Below are positions 20,010 to 29,784 of a stretch of 64,000 nucleotides of DNA, in pieces (positions within the stretch are counted from its first letter, which is position 1; each line of letters starts with the position of its first letter). The stretch comes from Polychytrium aggregatum (lineage: Eukaryota; Chytridiomycota; Chytridiomycetes; Polychytriales). The stretch lies in contig NW_026516359.1 of NCBI RefSeq assembly GCF_025602895.1, positions 26,608 to 90,607 of the forward strand. The letters are read 5' to 3'. The position numbers and the translations under genes were made by a program. The notes beneath the pieces were generated by a model. The model had not been told where the DNA came from and searched no databases. It saw only the letters and a list, made by a program, of their open reading frames with translations.

Positions 20010-20750
20010 GTCCACTTGCATGGGCTCGGAAACAATGTAGGAGGGGTGCGGCGGAGCGAGGACGGGCGCGGGAGCGATGGCGGGAACGGCAGCGGAGGCG
20101 GAACCAAAGGCGAACTGGGAAGACCGGTAGCGGGCAGGCGTGCTTCGGCGCTCTTGACGGCGCTCGCGGATTCGTGCATCGAGCTCGTTACAAAGCTCGA
20201 TGTACTCCTCCAGATCTCGTGGCAGAGGGCGAACTCGCGAAAGTTCGTCTCTGACATCATCCGACAAGCCAAGTCGGAAGAACGAGATCTTTGCACCGTC
20301 GTTCCAAGTCGTATCGGCGGCAATACGAAGGAACTCGGATGCATAGACTGCGCACGGGCGGTTGCCCTGAGACAGTGTGGTGATCACTGACTCGGCAGTC
20401 CTGGCCCGATCAGGGTCGTCAAACACTTTGGAAAAGCGTTCTAGGAAATCGCCAAAAGAGTTGAGTCGGGGATCACCCATCTCAAGCATCGGAGTCGCCC
20501 ACTGGAGAGCCGGTCCAGTGAGCAGACTAATGACGAATCCGACCTTAATCGGGTCAGCAGGGAACCGGTGGGGCTGCATTCGTATATACAGTTTGCACTG
20601 ATTTACGAATGCCCGGAACCCTTGCCGGTTACCGTCGTAACGGTCCGGCATCTGCACGCTGTACCCAGCGGCAGGAGCATCGCGAGCTGTCCGGAGCTCG
20701 GCGAGCTCGGCCTCCAAGGCACGGAGGCGGTCCACGAGGGCAGGATCCAT
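20010..20750 (-). pseudogene. B2 gag, N-terminal piece
   Basis: This piece runs from the ATG (MDPALVDRLRAL) through the capsid domain to the A2 insertion point. It lacks the zinc knuckle, which is at 14049-14290. If transcribed as it stands, it would read a short way into the A2 LTR before stopping. Confidence 0.9.
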
Positions 20751-20914
20751 GGCGGGACTGGGACTGGGACTGGGAAAAAAAAAAAAAGCGAGGAGGTTCA
20801 AGAACAGGAGAGCGAAGAGGGCTCAGACACAAGTGTGCTTGAGGTTCGGACAGGACTAGGAAAGGGGCGGGGCTAGGAGCGGAAGATACCAAGCAGGTGG
20901 TATCAGTAGAAGAG

Positions 20915-20926
20915 AGTTCGAACAAA
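20915..20926 (-). other. B2 self-primer binding site
   Basis: TTTGTTCGAACT on the minus strand, one base from the 5' LTR, is fully complementary to the predicted transcript start in the LTR. An A13 run (T on the minus strand) lies in the leader between here and gag. Confidence 0.7.
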
Positions 20927-20927
20927 G

Positions 20928-21346
20928 TGTAAGGAGTGAACAAGCGCAAGGACGAAGACCAAGTGCTTGGTATGAGCTTTATTAGCTTTTAGCCCCGAAC
21001 ACCAAAGAACAAGTTTTGTTCGAACTGGTGTTCAACATAGGCTCAGACATGCAGGGCTATTTATAGACCGGGAGAAGGTCGAGGGGCAAAAGTGGGCGAG
21101 AAGGGTGGAGCATCACAGAGAAGCGAGAAGGGGGTGCGAGAGTGGCTGGTGTGCAAGCGAGAGAGGCTTGGCACAGCCCGGGGACATGTGCCGAGCGGTG
21201 GGGGAGGCAGGAAACCAGTAGACGCGGGTGGCAACGGCGCGTGCTCATGCATGGGGGCAAACAAACACGTGGGGACTCATGATTGGTGCGGAGGGCGAGA
21301 GCATGCGGGACAATCTCATTGGTCCGTTGTGATGCTGGTCATCACA
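20928..21346 (-). repeat. B2 5' LTR (419 bp)
   Basis: Matches the 3' LTR at 9548-9966 and the B1 LTR. Confidence 0.95.
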
Positions 21347-21351
21347 ATACG
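21347..21351. repeat. B2 target-site duplication, right (ATACG)
   Basis: It matches 9543-9547. Confidence 0.93.
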
Positions 21352-21399
21352 CGACTTGACATGTGAGAACTCGTCACCACTTGCTCCTTCGGGAGATGT
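21352..21399. other. Spacer between B2 and C1
   Basis: This 48-bp stretch of the same older DNA would continue 8510-9542 if B2 were removed. Its last five bases, GATGT, should be the left target copy of C1. Confidence 0.6.
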
Positions 21400-21784
21400 T
21401 GTGAGAACCACGACAAGCAACGACACTGGACGACCAGGTGCTTGGCGAACAACGATAAGCTATATTACGACTTATCAGATAACAACAAGTGTTGTTCGAA
21501 CTGAAGATACAAAATGGGTGCAAGAAAGGAGGGGCTTTATAGCCAAGAGGGAAACCGAAGGGCGAAAGTGGGCGAGAAGGGTGGAGCGACAAACGAGGGA
21601 CGAGATGAGGGTGCGAGGGAGGCGGAGCATCCAGCGAGAGGGGCGAAGCACAGCGCAGTCGGAGGCGAAGTCAGAGTCATCGGCGCCAGCCAATCAGGGA
21701 ATAAACGCCAAGACAAACAAACATGACTCACGGTGCATCACGCGCAGCAGTCCACACGTGTTCCCAACGTGCATGATCATCACA
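21400..21784 (-). repeat. C1 3' LTR (385 bp)
   Basis: It is bounded by TG...CA and has the same length as the C2 LTRs, but with scattered substitutions. It holds TATAAAGCC on the minus strand. Confidence 0.92.
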
Positions 21785-21797
21785 TCATCCCCTCCCC
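21785..21797 (-). other. C1 polypurine tract
   Basis: GGGGAGGGGATGA on the minus strand adjoins the LTR and contains the pol stop. Confidence 0.7.
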
Positions 21798-24700
21798 AAA
21801 CTACGGCCACTCCTGCGAACAATAAGTCCAGGCTTGTCGGGGTACCGGCGGTGGAAGTCGGCTATCTTGTCGGGAGCGTTAACGTAGTTGGCGGGCTCCC
21901 AGCTGCGATGATCAGTCGAGTAGCCCTTCCAATCAACGAAATAGCTCAACTTACCGCGGACCAGCTTGGAGTCGAGGATCTTCTGAACTTCATACTCCAA
22001 GTGGTCGTTGACGCGGACTGGCGGAGGAGGGTCTTGGATGCGGCCGGGGAGGGTGTTCGACTTGTGGGGCTCGAGGAGGGAGACATGGAACACCGGATGG
22101 ATCTTGAGATCCTTGGGAAGGTCGAGGCGGAAGGCGAGGGAACCGATGGCTTCGACGATCTTGTAGGGTCCAATGCGCTGGTAGTCCAACTTCTTGCTTG
22201 GACGGGTGGTCTTGATGTTGCGTGTTAGGACCCAGACTTGATCGCCAGGAGCGAACTTGGGAGCGTCGGACTTGTGGGCATCCGCAAAGCGCTTGTAGTC
22301 CGCCTTGGCCTTCTCGAGGTTCTCCTTCAGCAACGCCAAGTTGTGCTGAAGGTGTTCGACTCGGTCGGTCGCGGAGGGGACATCGAGACTGGAAGGAAGG
22401 ACCGGAGACTCGAATCGAGGGTTGAAGCCGTAAGTCGCCAGGAACGGGGAGGCCTTGGTCGAGGTGTGCTCGAGGTTGTTGTATGAGAACTCGGCGAGCG
22501 GAAGTAGCATCGCCCAGTCATCCTGCTGGTACGAGGTGTAGCAGCGGAGATGCTGGTTGATGACTTGGTTGACCCGCTCAGTCTGTCCATCGGTTTGGGG
22601 ATGGAACGCCGTGGACAGACTGGTCTTGATGCCGAGTTCCGAGCACAGGGCCTGCCAGAACCGCGAGGTGAACTGGCTTCCTCGGTCCGAGACGATGTTG
22701 TCCGGGAGACCGTGGAGGCGGAAGATGTTGTCGAGGAACAGCGACGCTGTTTCCTCGGCACTTGGGAGGGACCGACAGGGAAGGAAGTGGGCCATCTTGG
22801 TCAGGCTATCGACGACGACAAAGATGCAAGTCTTGCCGTTGGACTCGGGGAGGTCGGTGATAAAGTCCATCGTCACCAGAGACCAGGGTCGCGATGCCGT
22901 CGGGAGGGGCTGCAAGTATCCAAACGGCTTATGTCGAGGGACTTTCGAGCGTGCACAAGTGTCGCACGTCGAGACATAAGCCTGGACATCCTTGCGGATT
23001 GAGGGCCACCAGAACTGCCTCGAGATCAGTGCCCGAGTCCGCCGAATGCCAGGGTGTCCAACAGCGACAGGATCGTGGCATGACTTGAGGACGGGGACTC
23101 GATACGACTCGGGCACAACGATCTTGTCCATGAAGGTGAGGAGACCATCCTTCAGGACATACTTGGGATCGTTGCGGAGCTGGTCCAGGGACGGGTCCTT
23201 GGGTTGCTCCTCGGCAATGAGCTTGAGCAAGTCCACAGGGCGAGTGGAACTTGCATCCGAGGAGCGACGGACGGCACAGGCGAACGACGAAGGTGGCAGC
23301 AACGGGGGAGGCTCCTTGGACACAGGTGCGGACGGAGGGACATAGTCCGGGCGGCGGGAGAGAGCGTCGGCCTTGCCGTTCTTTGGACCGGGGAGGTATT
23401 GAATCCGGAGGTCGAACCGAGACAGGAACTGCGACCACCGGGCGTGTCGCTGGTTGAGGATGCGGGCCGACGCCAGGTATTCCAAGTTCTTGTGGTCGGT
23501 AAGGACTTGGACTGGGTGTTGGGCGCCTTCGAGGTAGTGTCGCCAGACCTCGAAAGCCTCCTTGATGGCCAAGAGCTCCTTCTCATAGATGCTGTAGTTG
23601 CGTTCAGCATCCATGAGCGTGCGGGAGTGGAAGGAGCACGGGTGCAGGTGGCCATCGGAGCCGCGCTGGGACAGGACGCATCCGATCGCAAAGTCTGAGG
23701 CATCAGACTCCACGACGAAGGGCTTGGATGGGTCGGGGTGCGCAACAACGGGCTCGGAGACGAAGGCTTCCTTGAGGGACTGGAAGGCCTTGTGGGCGTC
23801 GGGGGACCAGCGGAAGACCTGGGACTTCTTGAACAGGAGCGTGAGCGGACCAGCGATCTTGGCATATCCGTCGATGAAGCGACGGTAAAAGTTCGAGAAC
23901 CCAATGATGGAACGGAGGTCGGAGACGTTGCGGGGGACGGGCCAGTCGACAATGGCGGACAGCTTTGCTCGTTCCATCTCGATGCCCTTGGGTGAGATGA
24001 CGTAGCCGAGGAACGAGACCTTGTCCTTGGAGAACTCGCACTTCTCCAGCTTGCAGTACAACTTTGCAGCCTGGAGCTTGGCCAGGACCTGCTTGACGTG
24101 ATTTGCATGCTGAGTGGGGTCAGCGCTGTAAATCAAAATGTCGTCAAGGTAGGCAATCGCAAAGTTGTCCAGTTCATCACGAAGGACATCGTTGATGAAG
24201 TGCTGGAAGGTGGCCGGAGCATTGGTGAGTCCAAAGGGCATCACCAAGTACTCGAACTGGCCGTAACGAGTGCGAAAGGCCGTCTTCCACTCGTCGCCTG
24301 CGCGGATACGCAGCAGGTTGTAGGCCCCGCGGAGGTCCAGCTTCGTGAACACCTTCGCGTCCCGGACTCGGTCCAGCATCTCATTGATCAACGGTAAGGG
24401 GTAACGATTCTTGACCGTGATCGTGTTCAATGCGCGATAGTCCACGCAGAGACGCAGAGAGCCGTCCTTCTTCTTGACGAAAAGGATCGGGGAACCGGCG
24501 GGAGAGGACGAAGGACGGATGAACCCTTTGACGAGGTTGTCGTCGAGGTATTCACGAAGGGCCTTGAGTTCGGGCTCTGACAGGGAGTAGAGCGGTCCGA
24601 ACTTGGGGGTCTTGCCGGGCTCCAGGTCGATCGGGCAGTCGTACGTCCGGTGCGGGGGCAACGAGTCGGCTTCCTGCTTCGAGAAGACAGAGCCAAACGC

Positions 24701-25858
24701 CTTGTACTCCTCGGGGATCGCCGTCGTGAGGGGCGTCGGATCCGGATCGGTGGCAGGAAGGACGAGGACTTGGAACACAGTCAGGGGGTCGGGGCTAGAC
24801 TGTGTGTCGAGGACGGACTGCTCCAACGACTTGTACCTGATCGCTTGGACACGGACAGGAGCGGGGCTGGGAGCAACGGGACCGGGGAGACCAGGACGGA
24901 CGGAGACGAGACCGGAGGGACCAGGACGAGCAGCACAGGAACAGGGCACCTCACTCGGAACACAATCAGAATAACGTTGAGCGATCACTTTATTCTGATC
25001 ATCTTCGCGAGTACAAACGGTGCGAGGCGAAGAAGCGAGCACCACAGTGGTGTCGGTAGAGGCACGAGGGAAAACATTGGGTGTGTCGCCAACAAGAGAA
25101 AGGGCAGAAGGAGAAACGGAAGAAACGGCAGGAAGGGAAGAGGCACTCACAACCTTGAGGATGTGGTTTGCAGGACGGGGAAGGCAAAGGAGTCCACGAG
25201 CCCAGTGGAACCTGGGTTCGATGGACTGCAGCCAGGGATAGCCAAGGATAACGGGTTGGTGGGGAGACTTAATGACATCAAAGGAAAGGTGTTGAGTGTA
25301 GTCCCCAAGAACAATCTTGAGGGGTTCCGTCTCAAAAGTGATGGGGCCGGAAGAAAGTGGCTGGCCATCGACACCTTGGACAGGGAGAGGAGTGGATTTG
25401 GAAATGAGGGGGACCGAGAAGCGGTCAACAAAGCTCTCGTCGATGAAGTTCCCGGAGGCACCAGAATCGACGAGAAGTTGGCAAGAGAGGGAGCGACCAG
25501 AAGGGAGAACAAGAGAAGCGGAGACAACGGGAGAAGAAGAAGAAACGGACGAGACGCACGAAGAAGGCTCGGAGCAGAAAGTAGTGTCGGCGGCATGGTT
25601 CGAGCAGATGACCAAGTTCGCAGGTGGTGTGGAGATCGGGAGCTCTGTCAAAGACATCTGGGAGCCAGATGTGCCCTTAGAAGAGGCGGGTTTGACAGAG
25701 TGCGATCCACCACCGACTACATTGATCATTCCACACATAGCCATGCGCTCGACACTTACCTCATGCTCCTTACCATCGACGCTTGCTTCTGGAGGAAGGG
25801 GAGACGGCTCCAGATCTAAGCCTCCACTTAGATCTGGGCCTGGGCCTGGTCGTTTCCC
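21785..25858 (-). CDS. C1 pol: protease, RT, RNase H, integrase, chromodomain
   Basis: The open frame has 1,319 codons from ATG 25744 and extends upstream to the slippery site at 25858. It shows retropepsin [23 protein letters not shown], RNase H, the CDTCARSK integrase finger, DDE residues in [23 protein letters not shown], and the chromodomain (YFVDWKGYSTDHRSWEP). No stop was found, although gag and the 5' LTR are gone, so the copy cannot move on its own. It differs from C2 pol at scattered residues. Confidence 0.93.
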   Translation of the reverse strand, partial: GKRPGPGPDLSGGLDLEPSPLPPEASVDGKEHEVSVERMAMCGMINVVGGGSHSVKPASSKGTSGSQMSLTELPISTPPANLVICSNHAADTTFCSEPSSCVSSVSSSSPVVSASLVLPSGRSLSCQLLVDSGASGNFIDESFVDRFSVPLISKSTPLPVQGVDGQPLSSGPITFETEPLKIVLGDYTQHLSFDVIKSPHQPVILGYPWLQSIEPRFHWARGLLCLPRPANHILKVVSASSLPAVSSVSPSALSLVGDTPNVFPRASTDTTVVLASSPRTVCTREDDQNKVIAQRYSDCVPSEVPCSCAARPGPSGLVSVRPGLPGPVAPSPAPVRVQAIRYKSLEQSVLDTQSSPDPLTVFQVLVLPATDPDPTPLTTAIPEEYKAFGSVFSKQEADSLPPHRTYDCPIDLEPGKTPKFGPLYSLSEPELKALREYLDDNLVKGFIRPSSSPAGSPILFVKKKDGSLRLCVDYRALNTITVKNRYPLPLINEMLDRVRDAKVFTKLDLRGAYNLLRIRAGDEWKTAFRTRYGQFEYLVMPFGLTNAPATFQHFINDVLRDELDNFAIAYLDDILIYSADPTQHANHVKQVLAKLQAAKLYCKLEKCEFSKDKVSFLGYVISPKGIEMERAKLSAIVDWPVPRNVSDLRSIIGFSNFYRRFIDGYAKIAGPLTLLFKKSQVFRWSPDAHKAFQSLKEAFVSEPVVAHPDPSKPFVVESDASDFAIGCVLSQRGSDGHLHPCSFHSRTLMDAERNYSIYEKELLAIKEAFEVWRHYLEGAQHPVQVLTDHKNLEYLASARILNQRHARWSQFLSRFDLRIQYLPGPKNGKADALSRRPDYVPPSAPVSKEPPPLLPPSSFACAVRRSSDASSTRPVDLLKLIAEEQPKDPSLDQLRNDPKYVLKDGLLTFMDKIVVPESYRVPVLKSCHDPVAVGHPGIRRTRALISRQFWWPSIRKDVQAYVSTCDTCARSKVPRHKPFGYLQPLPTASRPWSLVTMDFITDLPESNGKTCIFVVVDSLTKMAHFLPCRSLPSAEETASLFLDNIFRLHGLPDNIVSDRGSQFTSRFWQALCSELGIKTSLSTAFHPQTDGQTERVNQVINQHLRCYTSYQQDDWAMLLPLAEFSYNNLEHTSTKASPFLATYGFNPRFESPVLPSSLDVPSATDRVEHLQHNLALLKENLEKAKADYKRFADAHKSDAPKFAPGDQVWVLTRNIKTTRPSKKLDYQRIGPYKIVEAIGSLAFRLDLPKDLKIHPVFHVSLLEPHKSNTLPGRIQDPPPPVRVNDHLEYEVQKILDSKLVRGKLSYFVDWKGYSTDHRSWEPANYVNAPDKIADFHRRYPDKPGLIVRRSGRSLGRG

Positions 25859-26328
25859 GACTCGAAGTGTTCCTCCTCACCATCATCGTAGACGATGGTT
25901 CGGACAACCTTCGAACGGGGACGGGAGCCGGGAGCCTGAGGACGGGAGCCGGGGAAGCGGGAACCAGAGGCGGGAGCACGGGAGCCGGACTTGAGGGGGC
26001 AGGACTTGGCGACGTGGCCGGGCTTGCCACAGCGGAAGCAGAGGCGCTCCTGGAAACGGCGGTTCTTCTCCTCGGGGGTCAGGCGGTTGACGACGGCGGC
26101 GTCGATCTGCATCGGCTCGGAGTAGAGAACCGGAGGCTCCTGGGCGGGCGGCTGGAAGGACGGAGGTCGGGAGTTGAAGGCCTGGGTGCCGAAGGAAACA
26201 GGGCCGGTGTTTCGGAGCTCGTTGTTGAGCTCGATGATGCGTGCATCGATCTTGAGGCAACGCTCGACGAACGGGACCAAGCGGAGAGGGAGAGGGTCGA
26301 TGAAGGAGAGACGCTGCTTGATCTCCCT
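25828..26328 (-). pseudogene. C1 gag, C-terminal piece
   Basis: It contains the CCHC knuckle CFRCGKPGHVAKSC and a Ser/Arg/Pro-rich tail. Compared with C2, the end carries an extra Gln-Ala (a 6-bp duplication) just before the stop. It is interrupted by A4 at the TCCCT target. Confidence 0.9.
25852..25858 (-). promoter_or_regulatory. C1 -1 frameshift slippery heptamer GGGAAAC
   Basis: Same codon context (Ser-Gly-Asn-Asp) as in C2 and B. Confidence 0.7.
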
Positions 26329-26794
26329 TGTCAGATCACGGGATCAAGAGGAGATCAAAAGAAAAAGATAGAGAAGGGTTTTATTGATCTTAGCGAGGCT
26401 AGGATCTAGAGTCAAGTGTGTCTGGGGTCGAAGGTGATGACCAGAAACATGAGCGGGTGAAGGCGGGCTATTTATCTGTCTGGCGGTCCCGGAGGCGAAG
26501 CCTGCCGCAGCGGGGGCGAAGCAGCGGAGGCGGCGGGACAGCAGCCAGGCAGCAACGGCTAACCGGAGAAACATGTGAAAGTCTGACAAATGCTCGGTGG
26601 CTGACAAATGCGGGTGACACAGCGTCTGACTAATGCATGGTCGATGACAAATGCAGGGAAAACAGAGCGGCGTGTGCAACATGAGAGCAAGGAAAAAGGA
26701 AAGGCGTCACAGGACAAAGGAAAAGGAAAGTGTGCGACGCAAACAGTGACACAAGTGCGACGGTGCAGCTAGGCGGGCAGAGCGATCTGTGACA
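26329..26794 (-). repeat. A4 3' LTR (466 bp)
   Basis: Same sequence as other young A LTRs; the polypurine tract adjoins at 26795-26802. Confidence 0.95.
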
Positions 26795-26828
26795 TCCCCC
26801 CCAGAAAAATTGTGCTCAAGTCAAACCA

Positions 26829-28260
26829 TCAATTTTTCGATCCCGAGTTGCGTTGCACTTGTGCTTGGCAAAGGTCGATCAGTGTGTCCATTTCCGGAAG
26901 GTTGCGGTTGCGGCTGAGGAAGTCGTGGATATCTGCGAGTCCTCCATCCAAGAGTTCGGCCAGTGGTGCCCACGAGTCGTAAGATGGGTCGTATCCCTGC
27001 CAGCGGAGCAAGAACTCGTGTCGATATCCAGGAAGTCGACGTCGTCGGTTGATCCTGTGTCCAATGATCGCTTCGAACACTGATTCGTCGTTGTGGTTGG
27101 GTCCGGGTTCATCAAACACAAGTTGGTCGGTCGATGGTGTGTTGTAGGGGACGAGGGCGGAAGCGGGGAGTTCGGTTGTAAATCGGAGGGTCCTCGGGAG
27201 TCGAAGTCGATATCCAGTCGTTCCGATCTTCTCGATGATCTTGAAGGGTCCCAAGTACGGCATCCGCATCTTGGAGGGTGTGACGTCGTCCGTGCTGAAG
27301 TGATACGCGGTCGTGTCGATCAGGACTTGGTCGCCAATGTCGTAGCTGATATCGCGTCGATGTCGGTTGGCGTAGTACAGGGCCCGGTCCTGGGCCTTGC
27401 CGATGTTGTCCGAGACCAAGTCCAGAGTCGCTTGCATCTCCTCGATCGACTGTGCTGCAGGGTTGGACTCGGCGATGATGTCGGTGTTGGCAGGAGTGCG
27501 AGGATGCTGACCGTGCATCAGGAAGAAGGGCGAATGTCCAGTCGAAGCTGAGCTGTGTGAGTTGAGCGCGAACTGGATGTATGGCACTTGATCGATCCAG
27601 CGGGAGCCGAGGGCCAGAGTCGAACAGCGGATGGCCTCGGCGACGGTTGCCACAAAGCGTTCGACTTGTCCGGCGGCCTCGTGGTGGTGGGCAAAGGCGA
27701 TCCGGAGTTCGGTCTTGAGCAGAGTGTTAAGTCCTGTCCAGAAGGCCGACCGGAAGCGTGTGTCGTGATCCGAGATGAAAGTGCCGGCGAGTCCAAAGTG
27801 CACAAAGACATCGCGGAAGTACTGGCGGGCGACGTCTTCGGCCGAGTCGGTCTTGTTGCCAGGAACCAGGACGACGTACTTGGTGAGGGAGTCGACAAAG
27901 ATCGTGATCGAGTTGAAGGTGCGTCCCGAGAGTGAGTCCGTGACAGGCGGGAGTCCGAGGATGAAGTCGAGGGCGACAGTGTCCATCTTGCGGGTGGCCA
28001 CAGGGATCCGGGAGAAGTGACCGTATGCTTGTTGTCGTCGGATCTTGGCTCGCTGGCAGATGTCGCAGTGCGAGACCCACTCGGCAATGTCCTTGGACAT
28101 GGCGGGCCAGTAGTAGTGTGTCGAGATGGCCTTGTAGAGCGTGTTGGTGCCGGGGTGAGCTGCACAGACAGAGTCGTGGTGGTCCTTGATGATCGAGATG
28201 CGGAGGTCCTTGCCGGGGATGCAGATGCGGGTCGAGTCGAAGTAGAGAATCCCGTGTCGA
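26829..28260 (-). pseudogene. A4 pol, C-terminal piece (integrase and chromodomain)
   Basis: This piece runs from just before the integrase zinc finger to the normal pol stop and includes the DDE residues and chromodomain. It is cut from the upstream part of pol by A3. Confidence 0.93.
28256..28260. repeat. A3 target-site duplication, left (GTCGA)
   Basis: It matches GTCGA at 39902-39906. Confidence 0.93.
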
Positions 28261-28726
28261 TGTCACAGATCGCTCTGCCCGCCTAGCTGCACCGTCGCAC
28301 TTGTGTCACTGTTTGCGTCGCACACTTTCCTTTTCCTTTGTCCTGTGACGCCTTTCCTTTTTCCTTGCTCTCATGTTGCACACGCCGCTCTGTTTTCCCT
28401 GCATTTGTCATCGACCATGCATTAGTCAGACGCTGTGTCACCCGCATTTGTCAGCCACCGAGCATTTGTCAGACTTTCACATGTTTCTCCGGTTAGCCGT
28501 TGCTGCCTGGCTGCTGTCCCGCCGCCTCCGCTGCTTCGCCCCCGCTGCGGCAGGCTTCGCCTCCGGGACCGCCAGACAGATAAATAGCCCGCCTTCACCC
28601 GCTCATGTTTCTGGTCATCACCTTCGACCCCAGACACACTTGACTCTAGATCCTAGCCTCGCTAAGATCAATAAAACCCTTCTCTATCTTTTTCTTTTGA
28701 TCTCCTCTTGATCCCGTGATCTGACA
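28261..28726 (+). repeat. A3 5' LTR (466 bp)
   Basis: TGTCACAG...CTGACA, same as the A1 LTRs. Confidence 0.96.
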
Positions 28727-29784
28727 TGGTAGCATCGGTCGATCCCGCCGTCAATGCCTGTCTCCAGGCCCTTGAACAACTATCGCTCGAGGACCGCGCC
28801 CTGGTCCTCTCCGCCCTGACTGCCCAGCCGAATCTCCCCACGGTCCCTCCCGGTTTCAAGCGTCCCAAGATCCCGCTCCCCGACGCCTTCACTGGCGAGC
28901 GTAAGGCTGCTGTCGTTGACGAGTTTGTCTTCTCAATGACCGAGTACATTGCCTTCCACAGTCTCGATGACGCCACCGCTGTCGCCACCGTCGCCATGAA
29001 CCTCAAGGGCAAGGCCAAGACCTGGTGGCGCCTCTGGTCCCAGGGCAAGCAACTCGACAACCTGACCCCGGCCGCCGTCCTGTCCCTCGTCCGCGACACC
29101 TTCCTTCCGTCCACCTCGCTGCGCACCACCGAGGATGAGTTCGAAGCACTGCGCCACACCGGCTCCGTCGAGCAGTTCAACTCTCGCTTCCGCGATCTCC
29201 TCCTCGAGCTGCCCCACTTCAGCAACAACCGCCAGAACCTGCAGCGCTACCTCACCAAGCTCAAGCACAGGGTGCGCATCGAAGTCGAATGGAAGCTTGA
29301 CTCCAACACAGCCACCCTCGAAGATGCCATGGCCCTCGCCGAGCGATACGAGTCCATTATGGGTCAATCGCAACCCCTGATGCAGCAGCCCGCTCGCACT
29401 CAGTTCCGCGATCAACCCTTCCGCGAGCTCCAGTTCCAGCGACCTCCTCTCTTCCGCGCTCCACCTGGTCAGCCGCAGTTCCGCCCAATGGTCCGTCCTC
29501 CTCGTCCCGCCTTCCAGCCGACCCAGCCTCCCGCACGTGACCCCAACGCCATGGACCTCGACAACGTCGACATGCGCCCGATCAAGAAGCTCACCGACCG
29601 CGAGAAGGAGTACCTCCGCCGTAACGGAGGCTGCTTCCGCTGCCGCAAGTTCGGCCACATCGCCTCGCAGTGTCCCTTGAACCAGCCCCGCATCAACGCC
29701 ATCGTCGAGACCGCCGACCAGGCCACCTTCTACGAAGATCAGGGAAACGACGAGGCGGCAACCCCTGGATACTACGACCTCTGA
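28726..29784 (+). CDS. A3 gag (352 aa)
   Basis: It is intact with a CCHC knuckle and matches A1 gag except Asp to Val at residue 5. That change also alters the sequence just 3' of the primer site. Confidence 0.93.
   Translation: MVASVDPAVNACLQALEQLSLEDRALVLSALTAQPNLPTVPPGFKRPKIPLPDAFTGERKAAVVDEFVFSMTEYIAFHSLDDATAVATVAMNLKGKAKTWWRLWSQGKQLDNLTPAAVLSLVRDTFLPSTSLRTTEDEFEALRHTGSVEQFNSRFRDLLLELPHFSNNRQNLQRYLTKLKHRVRIEVEWKLDSNTATLEDAMALAERYESIMGQSQPLMQQPARTQFRDQPFRELQFQRPPLFRAPPGQPQFRPMVRPPRPAFQPTQPPARDPNAMDLDNVDMRPIKKLTDREKEYLRRNGGCFRCRKFGHIASQCPLNQPRINAIVETADQATFYEDQGNDEAATPGYYDL

Larger units (their letters stand above)
9548..21346 (-). mobile_element. B2: complete family B chromovirus split by A2
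   Basis: The element is on the minus strand with 419-bp LTRs at both ends and the duplication ATACG. Its gag is interrupted by A2 (14291-20009), duplicated target GTCCA. Without A2 and one target copy the element is 6,075 bp. Pol is fully open. Apart from the interruption I see no damage, so B2 was probably intact when A2 landed. Confidence 0.95.

Noticed and set aside
20896-20906. TGGTATCAG on the plus strand near the B2 5' LTR, resembling a tRNA-Met primer site
   Set aside because: It is on the wrong strand for this minus-strand element and is not next to the LTR edge.
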